Source: Ignavibacteriota bacterium
GTDB lineage: Bacteria; Bacteroidota; Ignavibacteria; Tepidaquicellales; Tepidaquicellaceae
Assembly (NCBI GenBank): GCA_003158365.1
Contig: PMIW01000039.1
Location: 37,328-50,402, forward strand
DNA length: 13,075 nucleotides
Direction of reading: 5' to 3'
The notes under the pieces are model-generated. The model did no database searches, was not told the DNA's origin, and was given only the letters and a program-made list of their open reading frames with translations. This document shows, piece after piece, positions 6,760-12,693 of this stretch; the stretch's first letter is position 1; each line of letters starts with the position of its first letter. The translations under genes and the position numbers were made by a program.

Positions 6760-8272
6760 AGTTAAAATATTAATTAAAACTTTTTTCAGCCTTGATTTCA
6801 GGGATAAGGAAAACAAGGGGAAGAAAAAGTTTTTAGGAATTTTCATTTCATACCTTTTTGCGAATTCCGTTTTAACGCTTAATAATTATATTGCATTCAA
6901 CAGGGAAAGTTTCATTATTCTTTCTTTTTCTACGGGTGTTTTTCTTCTTGTCTTTGTAATACTGAACGATTTTGCAAATCTTTTCTTTACAAAAAAACAC
7001 ATAGATGTGATGAGCTCGCTGCCGATAGATAATTCCGACCTGGTTCTGGGGAAATTTATTTCGGCATTTTTATACCTTAGTGTGTACGCACTGATAATTG
7101 CAATACCGCAGGTGATATTCTTCGGCCTGTACGGAAGTAATATTTTTGAAATGATTATGTTCTTAGCGGCTAACATGTGCTCGCTTTTTTTTATAACCGG
7201 AGCAATACTTATTTTATATACAGCAAGCCTTAAAGTATTTTCGGGCAAATCGAATATCATTCTCTATCTGTTTCAGTTTATTTTTTTCTTTTATGTGATA
7301 TTCACGTCCAGCACGGCTTCCCGGATATCTGTTGAAAAGGCAGATTTGCTTTCGCAGGGATTTATAAAATACCTTCCCCAGTTTTATTTTGCGGCATCTG
7401 CCGGCAAGCCGCTGACTCTTGCGGCGTTGATTCTTTTAACGATTTTACTTTATGTCATATTTTATTTTTATATTAAAAAGAATTACCTGAAAATTTCTGC
7501 AATTATTTACGAACAAAAAGAAAAAACGCGCGGAAGTAAAAGCAAAAAGAGCTTGTGGATAAAATATAATGATTTTATGAGTAAAATATTTATAAGGAAT
7601 AACGAGGAGAAAGCGTCGTATTATTTAACCCTGAACCAGTTAAGCAATTCCAAATCACTCAAGCTTAAATTCGTGCCATTGATATTTCTTCCTGTAATAG
7701 TATGCCTGATATCTGTTTTCACCAACACGGCTTCTCTGCCTGATGCCGGTAATGCACAAAACGGTCTTCTGGTAATTACTCCTTCAATCTCGTTTACATT
7801 CTTCATGTGCATTAAACTGCTCATCTCGGCGACAAAAATAGAAGATGAAAACTCTTCAGATACGGGATGGATGTATTCATCTTTACCGATTAACCTGCCC
7901 GGGAGAATTAAAAATGCGAATCTGAAATTCATCACTGTAAACTTTGCTTTCCCTTTGATAATAATATTGTTTTGCATAATAAATTTTAAAATAAATTTAC
8001 TGTCATCTGTATTGAATCTTGCTTACATTTTTTCTGCATCTTTATTCGTAAACTCTCTGTTCTTATTGTTTGACAGGGTATATCCATTCAGTTTGGAGAG
8101 CACGAAATACAATTCCGCCTCTAAGCTCGGGGAAATACTTTTTATTATGCTGATTGCTGTAGGAATTTTTGTTGTTCAGATTTTTATATTTGAAAATGTT
8201 ATATTTGTAGTAATTTCAATCTTATTGTTTCTCGTTATATCGAAAGTTATTAAACGTAAAGTTTTGCTTTAA
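6749..8272 (+). CDS. ABC-2-like membrane permease, no ATPase nearby
   Basis: The 507-residue protein is strongly hydrophobic, with about twelve candidate membrane segments in two halves joined by a charged region (about 243-300, KKNYLK to SNSKSLK). Each half has a matching cytoplasmic motif: SSLPIDNSDLVLGKF (89-103) and SSLPINLPGRIKNANLKF (377-394). This Leu-Pro pattern after the second helix is typical of ABC-2 type exporter permeases and suggests an internal duplication. It has no nucleotide-binding motif and no ATPase gene is in the window. The start codon is GTG at 6749, inside the last codons of mltG (11-nt overlap), preceded by the purine run AAAAGAAAA, so translational coupling is likely. 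Substrate is unknown; an unrelated polytopic membrane protein remains possible. Confidence 0.6.
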   Translation: MNNKVKILIKTFFSLDFRDKENKGKKKFLGIFISYLFANSVLTLNNYIAFNRESFIILSFSTGVFLLVFVILNDFANLFFTKKHIDVMSSLPIDNSDLVLGKFISAFLYLSVYALIIAIPQVIFFGLYGSNIFEMIMFLAANMCSLFFITGAILILYTASLKVFSGKSNIILYLFQFIFFFYVIFTSSTASRISVEKADLLSQGFIKYLPQFYFAASAGKPLTLAALILLTILLYVIFYFYIKKNYLKISAIIYEQKEKTRGSKSKKSLWIKYNDFMSKIFIRNNEEKASYYLTLNQLSNSKSLKLKFVPLIFLPVIVCLISVFTNTASLPDAGNAQNGLLVITPSISFTFFMCIKLLISATKIEDENSSDTGWMYSSLPINLPGRIKNANLKFITVNFAFPLIIILFCIINFKINLLSSVLNLAYIFSASLFVNSLFLLFDRVYPFSLESTKYNSASKLGEILFIMLIAVGIFVVQIFIFENVIFVVISILLFLVISKVIKRKVLL

Positions 8273-8293
8273 TAAGTTATCAACAAATAAAAT

Positions 8294-8953
8294 ATGGAAG
8301 CACAAGATAAACCTGAAGTAGCTGTTCCTCAGACGGAAACAAAACCGCTGGTAAAATCATTTAACGGAGAAGGTAAAAACGTTATACTCGGCATAACAGG
8401 CACGAGCGGGGCAATATACGGATTAAGGATGCTGAGAGCACTCATCAAAAGCGATTTCAATGTGGATTTAGTCCTTACGGAGTTTGCCCATTACACAATT
8501 TACAGGGAATGCGGGGTTGAATTAAAACCTGGTAATGTTCAGAATATTTTTCCCGAAATAATGATGAGGAAATCCACAGTATCTTTTCACAATAATCTCG
8601 ATTTGAAATCCGAAATATTTATGAACTGGTACAATGCGTTCGGAATGATAGTCTGTCCCTGCTCGATGGATTATGTCGCGGGCATCGCAAACGGTGACGC
8701 CAAAAATTTAATCGAGAAATCCGCAGACTGGAGCTTTTCATATTCCAAACCATTAATAGTGGTTCCAAGGGAAACCCCGATTAATAAAATTCATTTGCGG
8801 AATATGGGGAAAATTATCGAAGCAGGCGGCAGGATTGTACCGGCAATGCCGAGCTTCGAGTATAATCCTAAGGATTTTAACGACCTTGCCGATTTTATTG
8901 CGGGCAAAGTACTGAATTTAATGATGCAAAGCGGCACAACACCGGCAGTTTAA
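8294..8953 (+). CDS. ubiX: UbiX-family flavin prenyltransferase-like protein
   Basis: UbiX joins dimethylallyl phosphate to FMN to make the prenylated flavin used by UbiD decarboxylases. The 219-residue protein has the family landmarks: FMN-binding GITGTSGAIYG (33-43), CPCSMDYVAGIANG (121-134), VVPRETPIN (156-164) and IHLRNM (166-171 region). It differs from canonical UbiX at several pocket positions, by alignment from memory to Pseudomonas UbiX numbering: Arg122 becomes Lys142, Lys129 becomes Ser149, and Tyr169 becomes Glu179 (with Tyr180 next). Arg139 and Glu140 are kept (Arg159, Glu160). The usual SGS stretch before the PCSM motif is replaced by SEIFMNW. A 28-residue hydrophilic N-terminal extension has no alternative start within it. 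It lies 21 nt after the permease gene and probably closes the operon. No ubiD is in view. Family membership is secure; canonical activity is less so. Confidence 0.85.
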   Translation: MEAQDKPEVAVPQTETKPLVKSFNGEGKNVILGITGTSGAIYGLRMLRALIKSDFNVDLVLTEFAHYTIYRECGVELKPGNVQNIFPEIMMRKSTVSFHNNLDLKSEIFMNWYNAFGMIVCPCSMDYVAGIANGDAKNLIEKSADWSFSYSKPLIVVPRETPINKIHLRNMGKIIEAGGRIVPAMPSFEYNPKDFNDLADFIAGKVLNLMMQSGTTPAV

Positions 8954-9003
8954 ATCCCTAATTTGACCGGGAAAATTTTATTTTAAGGGAATATGTTAAA
9001 TAT

Positions 9004-9031
9004 TTGATTTTTCTTTTATCTTTATTATATT
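9004..9031 (+). promoter_or_regulatory. Candidate promoter for the 140-residue protein gene
   Basis: TTGATT (9004-9009) and TATATT (9026-9031) are separated by 16 nt, a reasonable housekeeping-type promoter. It would start transcription near 9038, about 40 nt before the ATG, in a spacer that otherwise shows nothing else. It makes this gene a separate unit from the ubiX operon. Confidence 0.42.
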
Positions 9032-9078
9032 AGACCAAAAATTACAAAGCAATAATAAACTAAAAAAGGGAGTATAAA

Positions 9079-9501
9079 ATGTTTGGATTCGGAAAGAAAA
9101 ATACGGATGACCCGAAAGAAGCTTTGAATAATGCCGACAAAGCTTTAAACAAAGGTGTTTCGGGTTTTATGGCAAAAACATTTATGGGCAAAGACTTCGT
9201 GGATAAAGCCAATGCCAGCCTTGATATGGCAAAGCAATATACGGATTATGACGGAAAGCATGCACAGTTAATGCAGACCGGGTTACCCGGAACTGCTGAA
9301 GTAGTAACAATCGCTGATACAGGCGCACTGGTCAATTTCAATCCTGTAGTAAAAATGAAACTGAAAGTTCAGCCGCAGTTCGGACCGCCATTTGAAACAG
9401 AAGTGCAGACGGCAGTTTCAAAAATCGCAGTACCAAGAGTCGGCGACAAAATTAACATTAAATATAATCCAGCAAACCAAACCGATCTGATAATTATTTA
9501 A
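9079..9501 (+). CDS. Conserved-looking soluble protein of unknown function
   Basis: The 140-residue protein has no signal peptide or membrane helix. The N-terminal part (about 10-60) is helical and rich in Asp, Ala and Lys; the C-terminal part (about 68-140) is a beta-rich domain: GTAEVVTIADTGALVNFNPVV, MKLKVQPQFGPPFE, then VPRVGDKINIKYNPAN. The pattern of Asp-Thr-Gly, Asn-Pro-Val and a final Val-Gly-Asp-x-[IV]-x-[IV]-x-Tyr-[ND]-Pro resembles small beta domains seen in other bacteria next to helical tails; I recall them without a function. The start is clear: AAGGGAG (9066-9072) lies 6 nt before the ATG, one of the best ribosome binding sites here, suggesting strong expression. It has its own promoter and terminator. 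I cannot assign a function. Confidence 0.8.
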   Translation: MFGFGKKNTDDPKEALNNADKALNKGVSGFMAKTFMGKDFVDKANASLDMAKQYTDYDGKHAQLMQTGLPGTAEVVTIADTGALVNFNPVVKMKLKVQPQFGPPFETEVQTAVSKIAVPRVGDKINIKYNPANQTDLIII

Positions 9502-9538
9502 TGCCATAATAGTTTTTACAGATTATTAAAAAAAAATT

Positions 9539-9572
9539 ATCCCGTTTTCATATTTTGAGAACGGGATTTTTT
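9539..9572 (+). terminator. Intrinsic terminator after the 140-residue protein gene
   Basis: The arms ATCCCGTTTTC (9539-9549) and GAGAACGGGAT (9557-9567) form an 11-bp stem with one G-U pair, a 7-nt loop, and a run of T at 9567-9572. An A-run at 9528-9536 lies on the other side, but the G-U pair becomes an A-C mismatch on the minus strand, so the plus orientation is favoured. Confidence 0.85.
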
Positions 9573-9603
9573 ATTTGCCACGGAGGGTACTGAGAATTAC
9601 AAT

Positions 9604-9638
9604 AAAAAAAACGTTACCAAGCCTGAGCTTAGTAACGT
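9604..9638 (-). terminator. Distal terminator of the pheS/cyclophilin unit (second of two)
   Basis: The arms ACGTTACCAAGC (9611-9622) and GCTTAGTAACGT (9627-9638) enclose a 4-nt loop. On the minus-strand RNA the one non-standard pair is U-G; on the plus strand it would be a C-A mismatch. Eight U residues follow on the minus strand. Confidence 0.75.
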
Positions 9639-9654
9639 GCATTAAAATTACAAT

Positions 9655-9687
9655 AAAAAAACGTTCCCAATCAGGGGATTGGGAACG
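9655..9687 (-). terminator. Proximal terminator of the pheS/cyclophilin unit (first of two)
   Basis: The arms CGTTCCCAATC (9662-9672) and GATTGGGAACG (9677-9687) form a perfect 11-bp stem with a 4-nt loop. On the minus strand seven U residues follow directly. It lies 65 nt past the stop of the cyclophilin gene at 9752. Confidence 0.82.
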
Positions 9688-9751
9688 AGATTAATATAAT
9701 TAGATATATAAAGCATTCAGCGAAATCAGTGAAATCATAGTAATCTGTGAT

Positions 9752-10429
9752 TTACTTATCTTCCAGAGTTACTGTTTTCATTTTCACGTCTTCGACAGGT
9801 TTATCGTTCTGGCCTGTTTTTACTTTACCGATTTTTTCGACTACATCCATGCCAGATACGACTTCACCGAATATAGTATATTTTCCGTCGAGGTGAGGCT
9901 GGGGAGCAAGCGTGATGAAGAACTGCGAATCCTGTGAATTCGGTCTTCCTGTGTTTGCCATTGCAACAACACCTTCTTTATTGTGTTTCAGTCCGTTGTT
10001 GAATTCATCAGGAATGGTTTTTCCCGAGCCCTGTGTTCCCGTACCTGTCGGGTCTCCGCCCTGAATCATGAATCCTGAAATTACCCTGTGGAAAATTATA
10101 CCGTTGTAAAAACCCTTGCTTACGAGTGCTTTAATCTGCTCGACTGTCTTCGGGGCTTTATCGGGGAATAATTTAATTTTTATTACGCCCATCGTGGTTT
10201 CGATTTTCATGATATTGCCGGCGGATTTATCATCTTTTTTTACATCTGAGTCGGCAGATTTAAGAGTATCTTTTTTCTGCTCGGTCGGAGGTGTCTGCTG
10301 TTTTACGGTATCAACTTTCTTTTCTTCGGTTTTCGGTTTTTCTTTTACTTCTTCTTTTTTACCGCAGCCTGAAATCAGGATTGCAAATGCGAATAATGAA
10401 ATTACAAAAAGATTAAATAGTTTTGACAT
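9752..10429 (-). CDS. Peptidyl-prolyl cis-trans isomerase, cyclophilin type, lipoprotein
   Basis: Cyclophilins speed cis-trans isomerisation at proline and help fold exported proteins. The 225-residue protein begins with a lipoprotein signal peptide ending LISGC (Cys22), so it is probably membrane-anchored in the periplasm. A 50-residue charged linker rich in Lys, Glu, Asp and Thr (23-72) leads to the cyclophilin domain (73-225). Landmarks are FHRV (113-116, catalytic Arg115), QGGDPTGTG (123-131), SQFFITL (168-174) and LDGKYTIFGEV (180-190). The Trp of human cyclophilin A (Trp121) is His here, as is common for bacterial forms. A strong AAGGAG (plus positions 10437-10442) lies 7 nt before the ATG. 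It is a diverged duplicate of the gene just upstream and precedes two terminators. A hairpin at 10479-10504 separates the pair. Confidence 0.93.
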   Translation of the reverse strand: MSKLFNLFVISLFAFAILISGCGKKEEVKEKPKTEEKKVDTVKQQTPPTEQKKDTLKSADSDVKKDDKSAGNIMKIETTMGVIKIKLFPDKAPKTVEQIKALVSKGFYNGIIFHRVISGFMIQGGDPTGTGTQGSGKTIPDEFNNGLKHNKEGVVAMANTGRPNSQDSQFFITLAPQPHLDGKYTIFGEVVSGMDVVEKIGKVKTGQNDKPVEDVKMKTVTLEDK

Positions 10430-10478
10430 TTATTATCTCCTTATTGGTTAATGAAAATATTTTAATTCAATATTATTT

Positions 10479-10504
10479 CGTTACAACGCCGGAGCGTTGT
10501 AACG
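10479..10504 (-). repeat. 26-nt palindrome between the two cyclophilin genes
   Basis: The arms CGTTACAACGC (10479-10489) and GCGTTGTAACG (10494-10504) form a perfect 11-bp stem. The minus-strand loop is UCCG closed by C-G, a UNCG-type very stable tetraloop. No U-tract follows, so it is more likely a REP-like RNA stabiliser or processing site than a terminator. It shares size and sequence pattern with the hairpins at 9612-9637 and 9662-9687. Confidence 0.75.
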
Positions 10505-10522
10505 AGTGTTACTGATTATTCT

Positions 10523-11074
10523 TTATTCTTCTTCGAGTGTAACTTTTAACATTTTTACTTCATCAATCGGTCTGTCGCCGCCGCCTGTTTTTACATTTCC
10601 GATATTTGTTATCACATCCATTCCGTCCACAACTTCACCGAACACAGTGTATTTGCCGTCGAGGAATTCAAGCGGGGCAAGCGTGATATAAAACTGGGAG
10701 TCCTGCGAATTAGGCCTGCCTGAATTTGCCATAGCGACCATTCCCTTTTTACTGTGTTTCAGCTTATTGTTAAATTCATCGGGGATGCTTTTACCCGAGC
10801 CGCCCGTTCCCGTTCCCGTGGGGTCGCCGCCCTGTATAACAAATCCGGCAATTATTCTGTGGAAAATTATTCCGTCATAGAATTTCTTTCCTATTAGCTC
10901 TTTCAAATGTGCAACTGTGAGTGGTGCTTCGTCAGGATACAGTTTTATTTTAAACGTACCCATATTTGTTTCAACTTTCATAATGTTTTTATTGGTTAAA
11001 TTGTTTTTTGTAGAATTGCAATTTAAAAATGTTATTGCAAATACCAGTATTAATAAATTAAAAATAATCTTCAT
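10523..11074 (-). CDS. Second cyclophilin-type peptidyl-prolyl isomerase, probable lipoprotein
   Basis: From the ATG at 11074 the protein has 183 residues; a TTG two codons upstream (11080) is possible but less likely. The signal peptide ends TFLNC (Cys19), an imperfect lipobox (Asn at -1), so lipidation is likely but not certain. The linker is only about 12 residues. The cyclophilin domain has FHRI (71-74, Arg73), QGGDPTGTG, SQFYITL and LDGKYTVFGEV, with Phe at the Trp121 position of human cyclophilin A. It is closely similar to the neighbouring gene at 9752-10429 over the whole domain, pointing to tandem duplication. The ATG lies only 9 nt after the pheS stop and no Shine-Dalgarno is visible, so it is probably co-transcribed and perhaps coupled with pheS. 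Confidence 0.92.
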   Translation of the reverse strand: MKIIFNLLILVFAITFLNCNSTKNNLTNKNIMKVETNMGTFKIKLYPDEAPLTVAHLKELIGKKFYDGIIFHRIIAGFVIQGGDPTGTGTGGSGKSIPDEFNNKLKHSKKGMVAMANSGRPNSQDSQFYITLAPLEFLDGKYTVFGEVVDGMDVITNIGNVKTGGGDRPIDEVKMLKVTLEEE

Positions 11075-11083
11075 AGTCAAAAA

Positions 11084-12109
11084 TTAAAATTGTTTTAAAA
11101 ATCTGACATCGTTTTCGTAGAACATTCTTATATCGGGAATGCCGTGCCTGATTAATAAAGTTCTTTCGATTCCCATTCCGAATGCAAAGCCCGAATAAAC
11201 TTCGGGGTCGTAGTTTACGAATTTAAATACATCCGGGTCGACCATGCCGCATCCGAGAATTTCAAGCCAGCCTGTATATTTGCAGATTCTGCATCCCTTG
11301 CTTTTGCACAGGAAGCATTCTACATCCATTTCACCTGACGGTTCCGTGAACGGGAAAAAGCTTGGCCTTAATCGCGTTTTAATATCTTTTCCGAAAAACT
11401 CTTTTGCAAAGAAATCGAGCGTGCCCTTCAGCTCCCTGAATGTTACATTTTTATCAACATATAAACCTTCGACCTGGTGGAACATGGAAAGCGAGCGTGA
11501 GCTGATTGCTTCATTCCTGTAGCTTTTTCCGGGTACGATAACCCTTACAGGCGGCTGCTGGTTTTCCATTACGCGTATCTGACCTGGGGATGTATGTGTC
11601 CTGAGCAAATATTTTTTATCTTTATCCTTTCCGGAAATATAAAATGTGTCCTGCATATCGCGTGAAGGATGATAATCCGGTGTATTGAGTGCATCGAAGT
11701 TATGATATTCGTCTTCGATTTCAGGACCTTCATAAACCTTGAATCCTATGCGCTCGAAAATTTTTGTTATGTCTTCGAGTGCCTGAGTGAGCAGGTGTTT
11801 CGAGCCGGTGTTAAAAGTTTTACCGGGAAGAGTATAATCATCGATCATGCTGCCCTTTGTTTTCCCTTTCGAAATATATTTGCTTTTAACTTCGAATATT
11901 TCAATAGCGAAATTTTTTAAATCGTTCAGGGCTTTTCCGTAACTGCCTTTAATGCTTTTATCGATGTTCTTAAGATTCTCGAATAAATCATTGAGCAGAC
12001 CCTTGCGGCTGAGATAGTACAGTCGGAATTCTTCCAGTGCTTCGGGGCTTGTGATTTGAGAAGCCTTTTCTTCGATTTCCTTTTTAAATTTTTCTAAATT
12101 GTCAATCAT
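11084..12109 (-). CDS. pheS: Phenylalanyl-tRNA synthetase alpha subunit
   Basis: PheS is the catalytic subunit of the alpha2-beta2 enzyme that charges tRNA-Phe. The 341-residue protein has an N-terminal coiled coil (about 1-85) and the class II core: HPSRDMQDTFY (147-157), RTHTSPGQIR (170-179), FHQVEG (210-215), GWLEILGCGMV (270-280) and motif 3 GFAFGMGIERTLL (297-309). Four cysteines at 255, 258, 263 and 266 (C-x2-C-x4-C-x2-C) form a possible metal-binding knuckle that I recall from many bacterial PheS proteins. No Shine-Dalgarno precedes the ATG. The usual order rplT-pheS is kept, but a terminator and a new promoter separate them and pheT does not follow; two cyclophilin genes do. pheT must lie elsewhere. 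Confidence 0.98.
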   Translation of the reverse strand: MIDNLEKFKKEIEEKASQITSPEALEEFRLYYLSRKGLLNDLFENLKNIDKSIKGSYGKALNDLKNFAIEIFEVKSKYISKGKTKGSMIDDYTLPGKTFNTGSKHLLTQALEDITKIFERIGFKVYEGPEIEDEYHNFDALNTPDYHPSRDMQDTFYISGKDKDKKYLLRTHTSPGQIRVMENQQPPVRVIVPGKSYRNEAISSRSLSMFHQVEGLYVDKNVTFRELKGTLDFFAKEFFGKDIKTRLRPSFFPFTEPSGEMDVECFLCKSKGCRICKYTGWLEILGCGMVDPDVFKFVNYDPEVYSGFAFGMGIERTLLIRHGIPDIRMFYENDVRFLKQF

Positions 12110-12124
12110 TTAAAATTTATTTAA

Positions 12125-12145
12125 AACACGTAAAACCGGCGTGTT
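12125..12145 (-). promoter_or_regulatory. Hairpin in the pheS leader
   Basis: Arms AACACG and CGTGTT (6 bp) enclose a 9-nt loop and are followed on the minus strand by TTTTAAATAAATTTTAA and then the pheS ATG. It is small and the U-tract is short, so it may be a weak attenuator or simply a leader fold. No leader peptide with Phe codons and no T-box was recognised. Confidence 0.3.
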
Positions 12146-12159
12146 ATTAATAAAAAGTA

Positions 12160-12165
12160 ATTATA
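12160..12165 (-). promoter_or_regulatory. Candidate pheS promoter (-10 TATAAT)
   Basis: A perfect TATAAT on the minus strand lies between the rplT terminator and pheS. The -35 at 17 nt spacing is poor (TTTTAA). Transcription would begin near 12153 with a leader of about 44 nt holding the small hairpin. Its position directly after a terminator supports it. Confidence 0.42.
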
Positions 12166-12190
12166 GTAAAGACGGATAAATATTAAAACT

Positions 12191-12222
12191 CAAAAAAAAA
12201 GCGGATTATCGAATCCGCTTTT
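12191..12222 (-). terminator. Intrinsic terminator of the infC-rpmI-rplT operon
   Basis: Arms AAAAGCGGATT (12197-12207) and AATCCGCTTTT (12212-12222) form an 11-bp stem with a 4-nt loop. On the minus strand it ends in a U-tract of nine residues (plus positions 12192-12200). It lies 22 nt past the rplT stop. Confidence 0.9.
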
Positions 12223-12244
12223 AAGTAATAAATATAAAAATATA

Positions 12245-12592
12245 TTAACTCATAGCGACTTTAACTATTTCGTTAAATGCTTCCATGTTATTGTACGCCA
12301 AATCGGCAAGGGTTTTCCTGTTAATGTTAATGTTTTTATCGTGTAATGCACCCATCAGTTTCGAGTAAGATGTGTCGTTCATGCGTGCTGCAGCATTAAT
12401 ACGCGCTATCCACAGGCTTCTGTAGACACGTTTTTTTAATTTTCTGTCGCGATAGGAATGCACCATCGCTTTATCAACTGCATTTTTGGCGATTGTGTAG
12501 ACTTTGCTTCTTGCACCGAAAAAACCTTTTGCCTGGTCAAGTATACGTTTTCTTCTTCTGTGTGAAGCTGCTTTGTTTTTAGCTCTTGGCAT
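12245..12592 (-). CDS. rplT: 50S ribosomal protein L20
   Basis: L20 binds 23S rRNA early in large-subunit assembly. The 115-residue length and the start PRAKNKAASHRRRKRILDQA match the family, with the basic N-terminal tail, VYRSLWIARINAAAR (about 57-71) and the globular C-terminus NINRKTLADLA. A perfect AAGGAG (plus positions 12598-12603) lies 5 nt before the ATG. It follows rpmI after a 101-nt spacer with a hairpin; in other bacteria L20 represses this operon through leader structures that mimic its rRNA site, so the spacer is a place where such control could act. Confidence 0.98.
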   Translation of the reverse strand: MPRAKNKAASHRRRKRILDQAKGFFGARSKVYTIAKNAVDKAMVHSYRDRKLKKRVYRSLWIARINAAARMNDTSYSKLMGALHDKNININRKTLADLAYNNMEAFNEIVKVAMS

Positions 12593-12625
12593 TGTAACTC
12601 CTTAAATAAATAATTTTTTAAAATT

Positions 12626-12656
12626 GAGGCACAGAAAAATTCTGTTTTGAAACCTC
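12626..12656 (-). promoter_or_regulatory. Structured spacer between rpmI and rplT
   Basis: An inner stem ACAGAA/TTCTGT (12631-12636 and 12640-12645) with a 3-nt loop sits inside a second stem GAGG/CCTC (12626-12629 and 12653-12656), separated by an asymmetric internal loop. It lies about 30 nt upstream of the rplT start. It could be an L20 autoregulatory site or processing element; fold and role are inferred. Confidence 0.3.
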
Positions 12657-12693
12657 TTCTTGTTAAATTGTCTCCGCAAAAAAACAGGAAACA

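Larger units (their letters stand above)
9595..9691 (-). repeat. Tandem 51-bp duplication, each copy a hairpin next to an A-run
   Basis: Two copies of a unit start with AATTAC at 9595 and 9646 (51 bp apart), then a spacer ending in an A-run (8 and 7 A), then a hairpin. The copies agree outside the stems but differ inside them in ways that keep pairing. They resemble two successive intrinsic terminators on the minus strand, where the A-runs become U-tracts. Confidence 0.8.

Noticed and set aside
8954..8990. Terminator after ubiX
   Set aside because: TCCCTA and AAGGGA could pair, but the stem is short with a long loop and no T-run follows.
9595..9691. Possible CRISPR-like array
   Set aside because: There are only two units, the shared part is A-rich and the palindromes differ, with no spacer-repeat alternation and no cas genes.
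11075..11080. TTG start for the second cyclophilin
   Set aside because: An ATG two codons downstream begins a standard signal peptide (MKIIF); nothing favours the TTG.
11241..11345. PheS four-cysteine cluster as a novel zinc-finger insertion
   Set aside because: I recall the C-x2-C-x4-C-x2-C segment before GWLEI from PheS of many bacteria, so it is not new.
12110..12196. T-box or pheM-like leader for pheS
   Set aside because: The leader is too short for a T-box and no small frame with repeated Phe codons is present.
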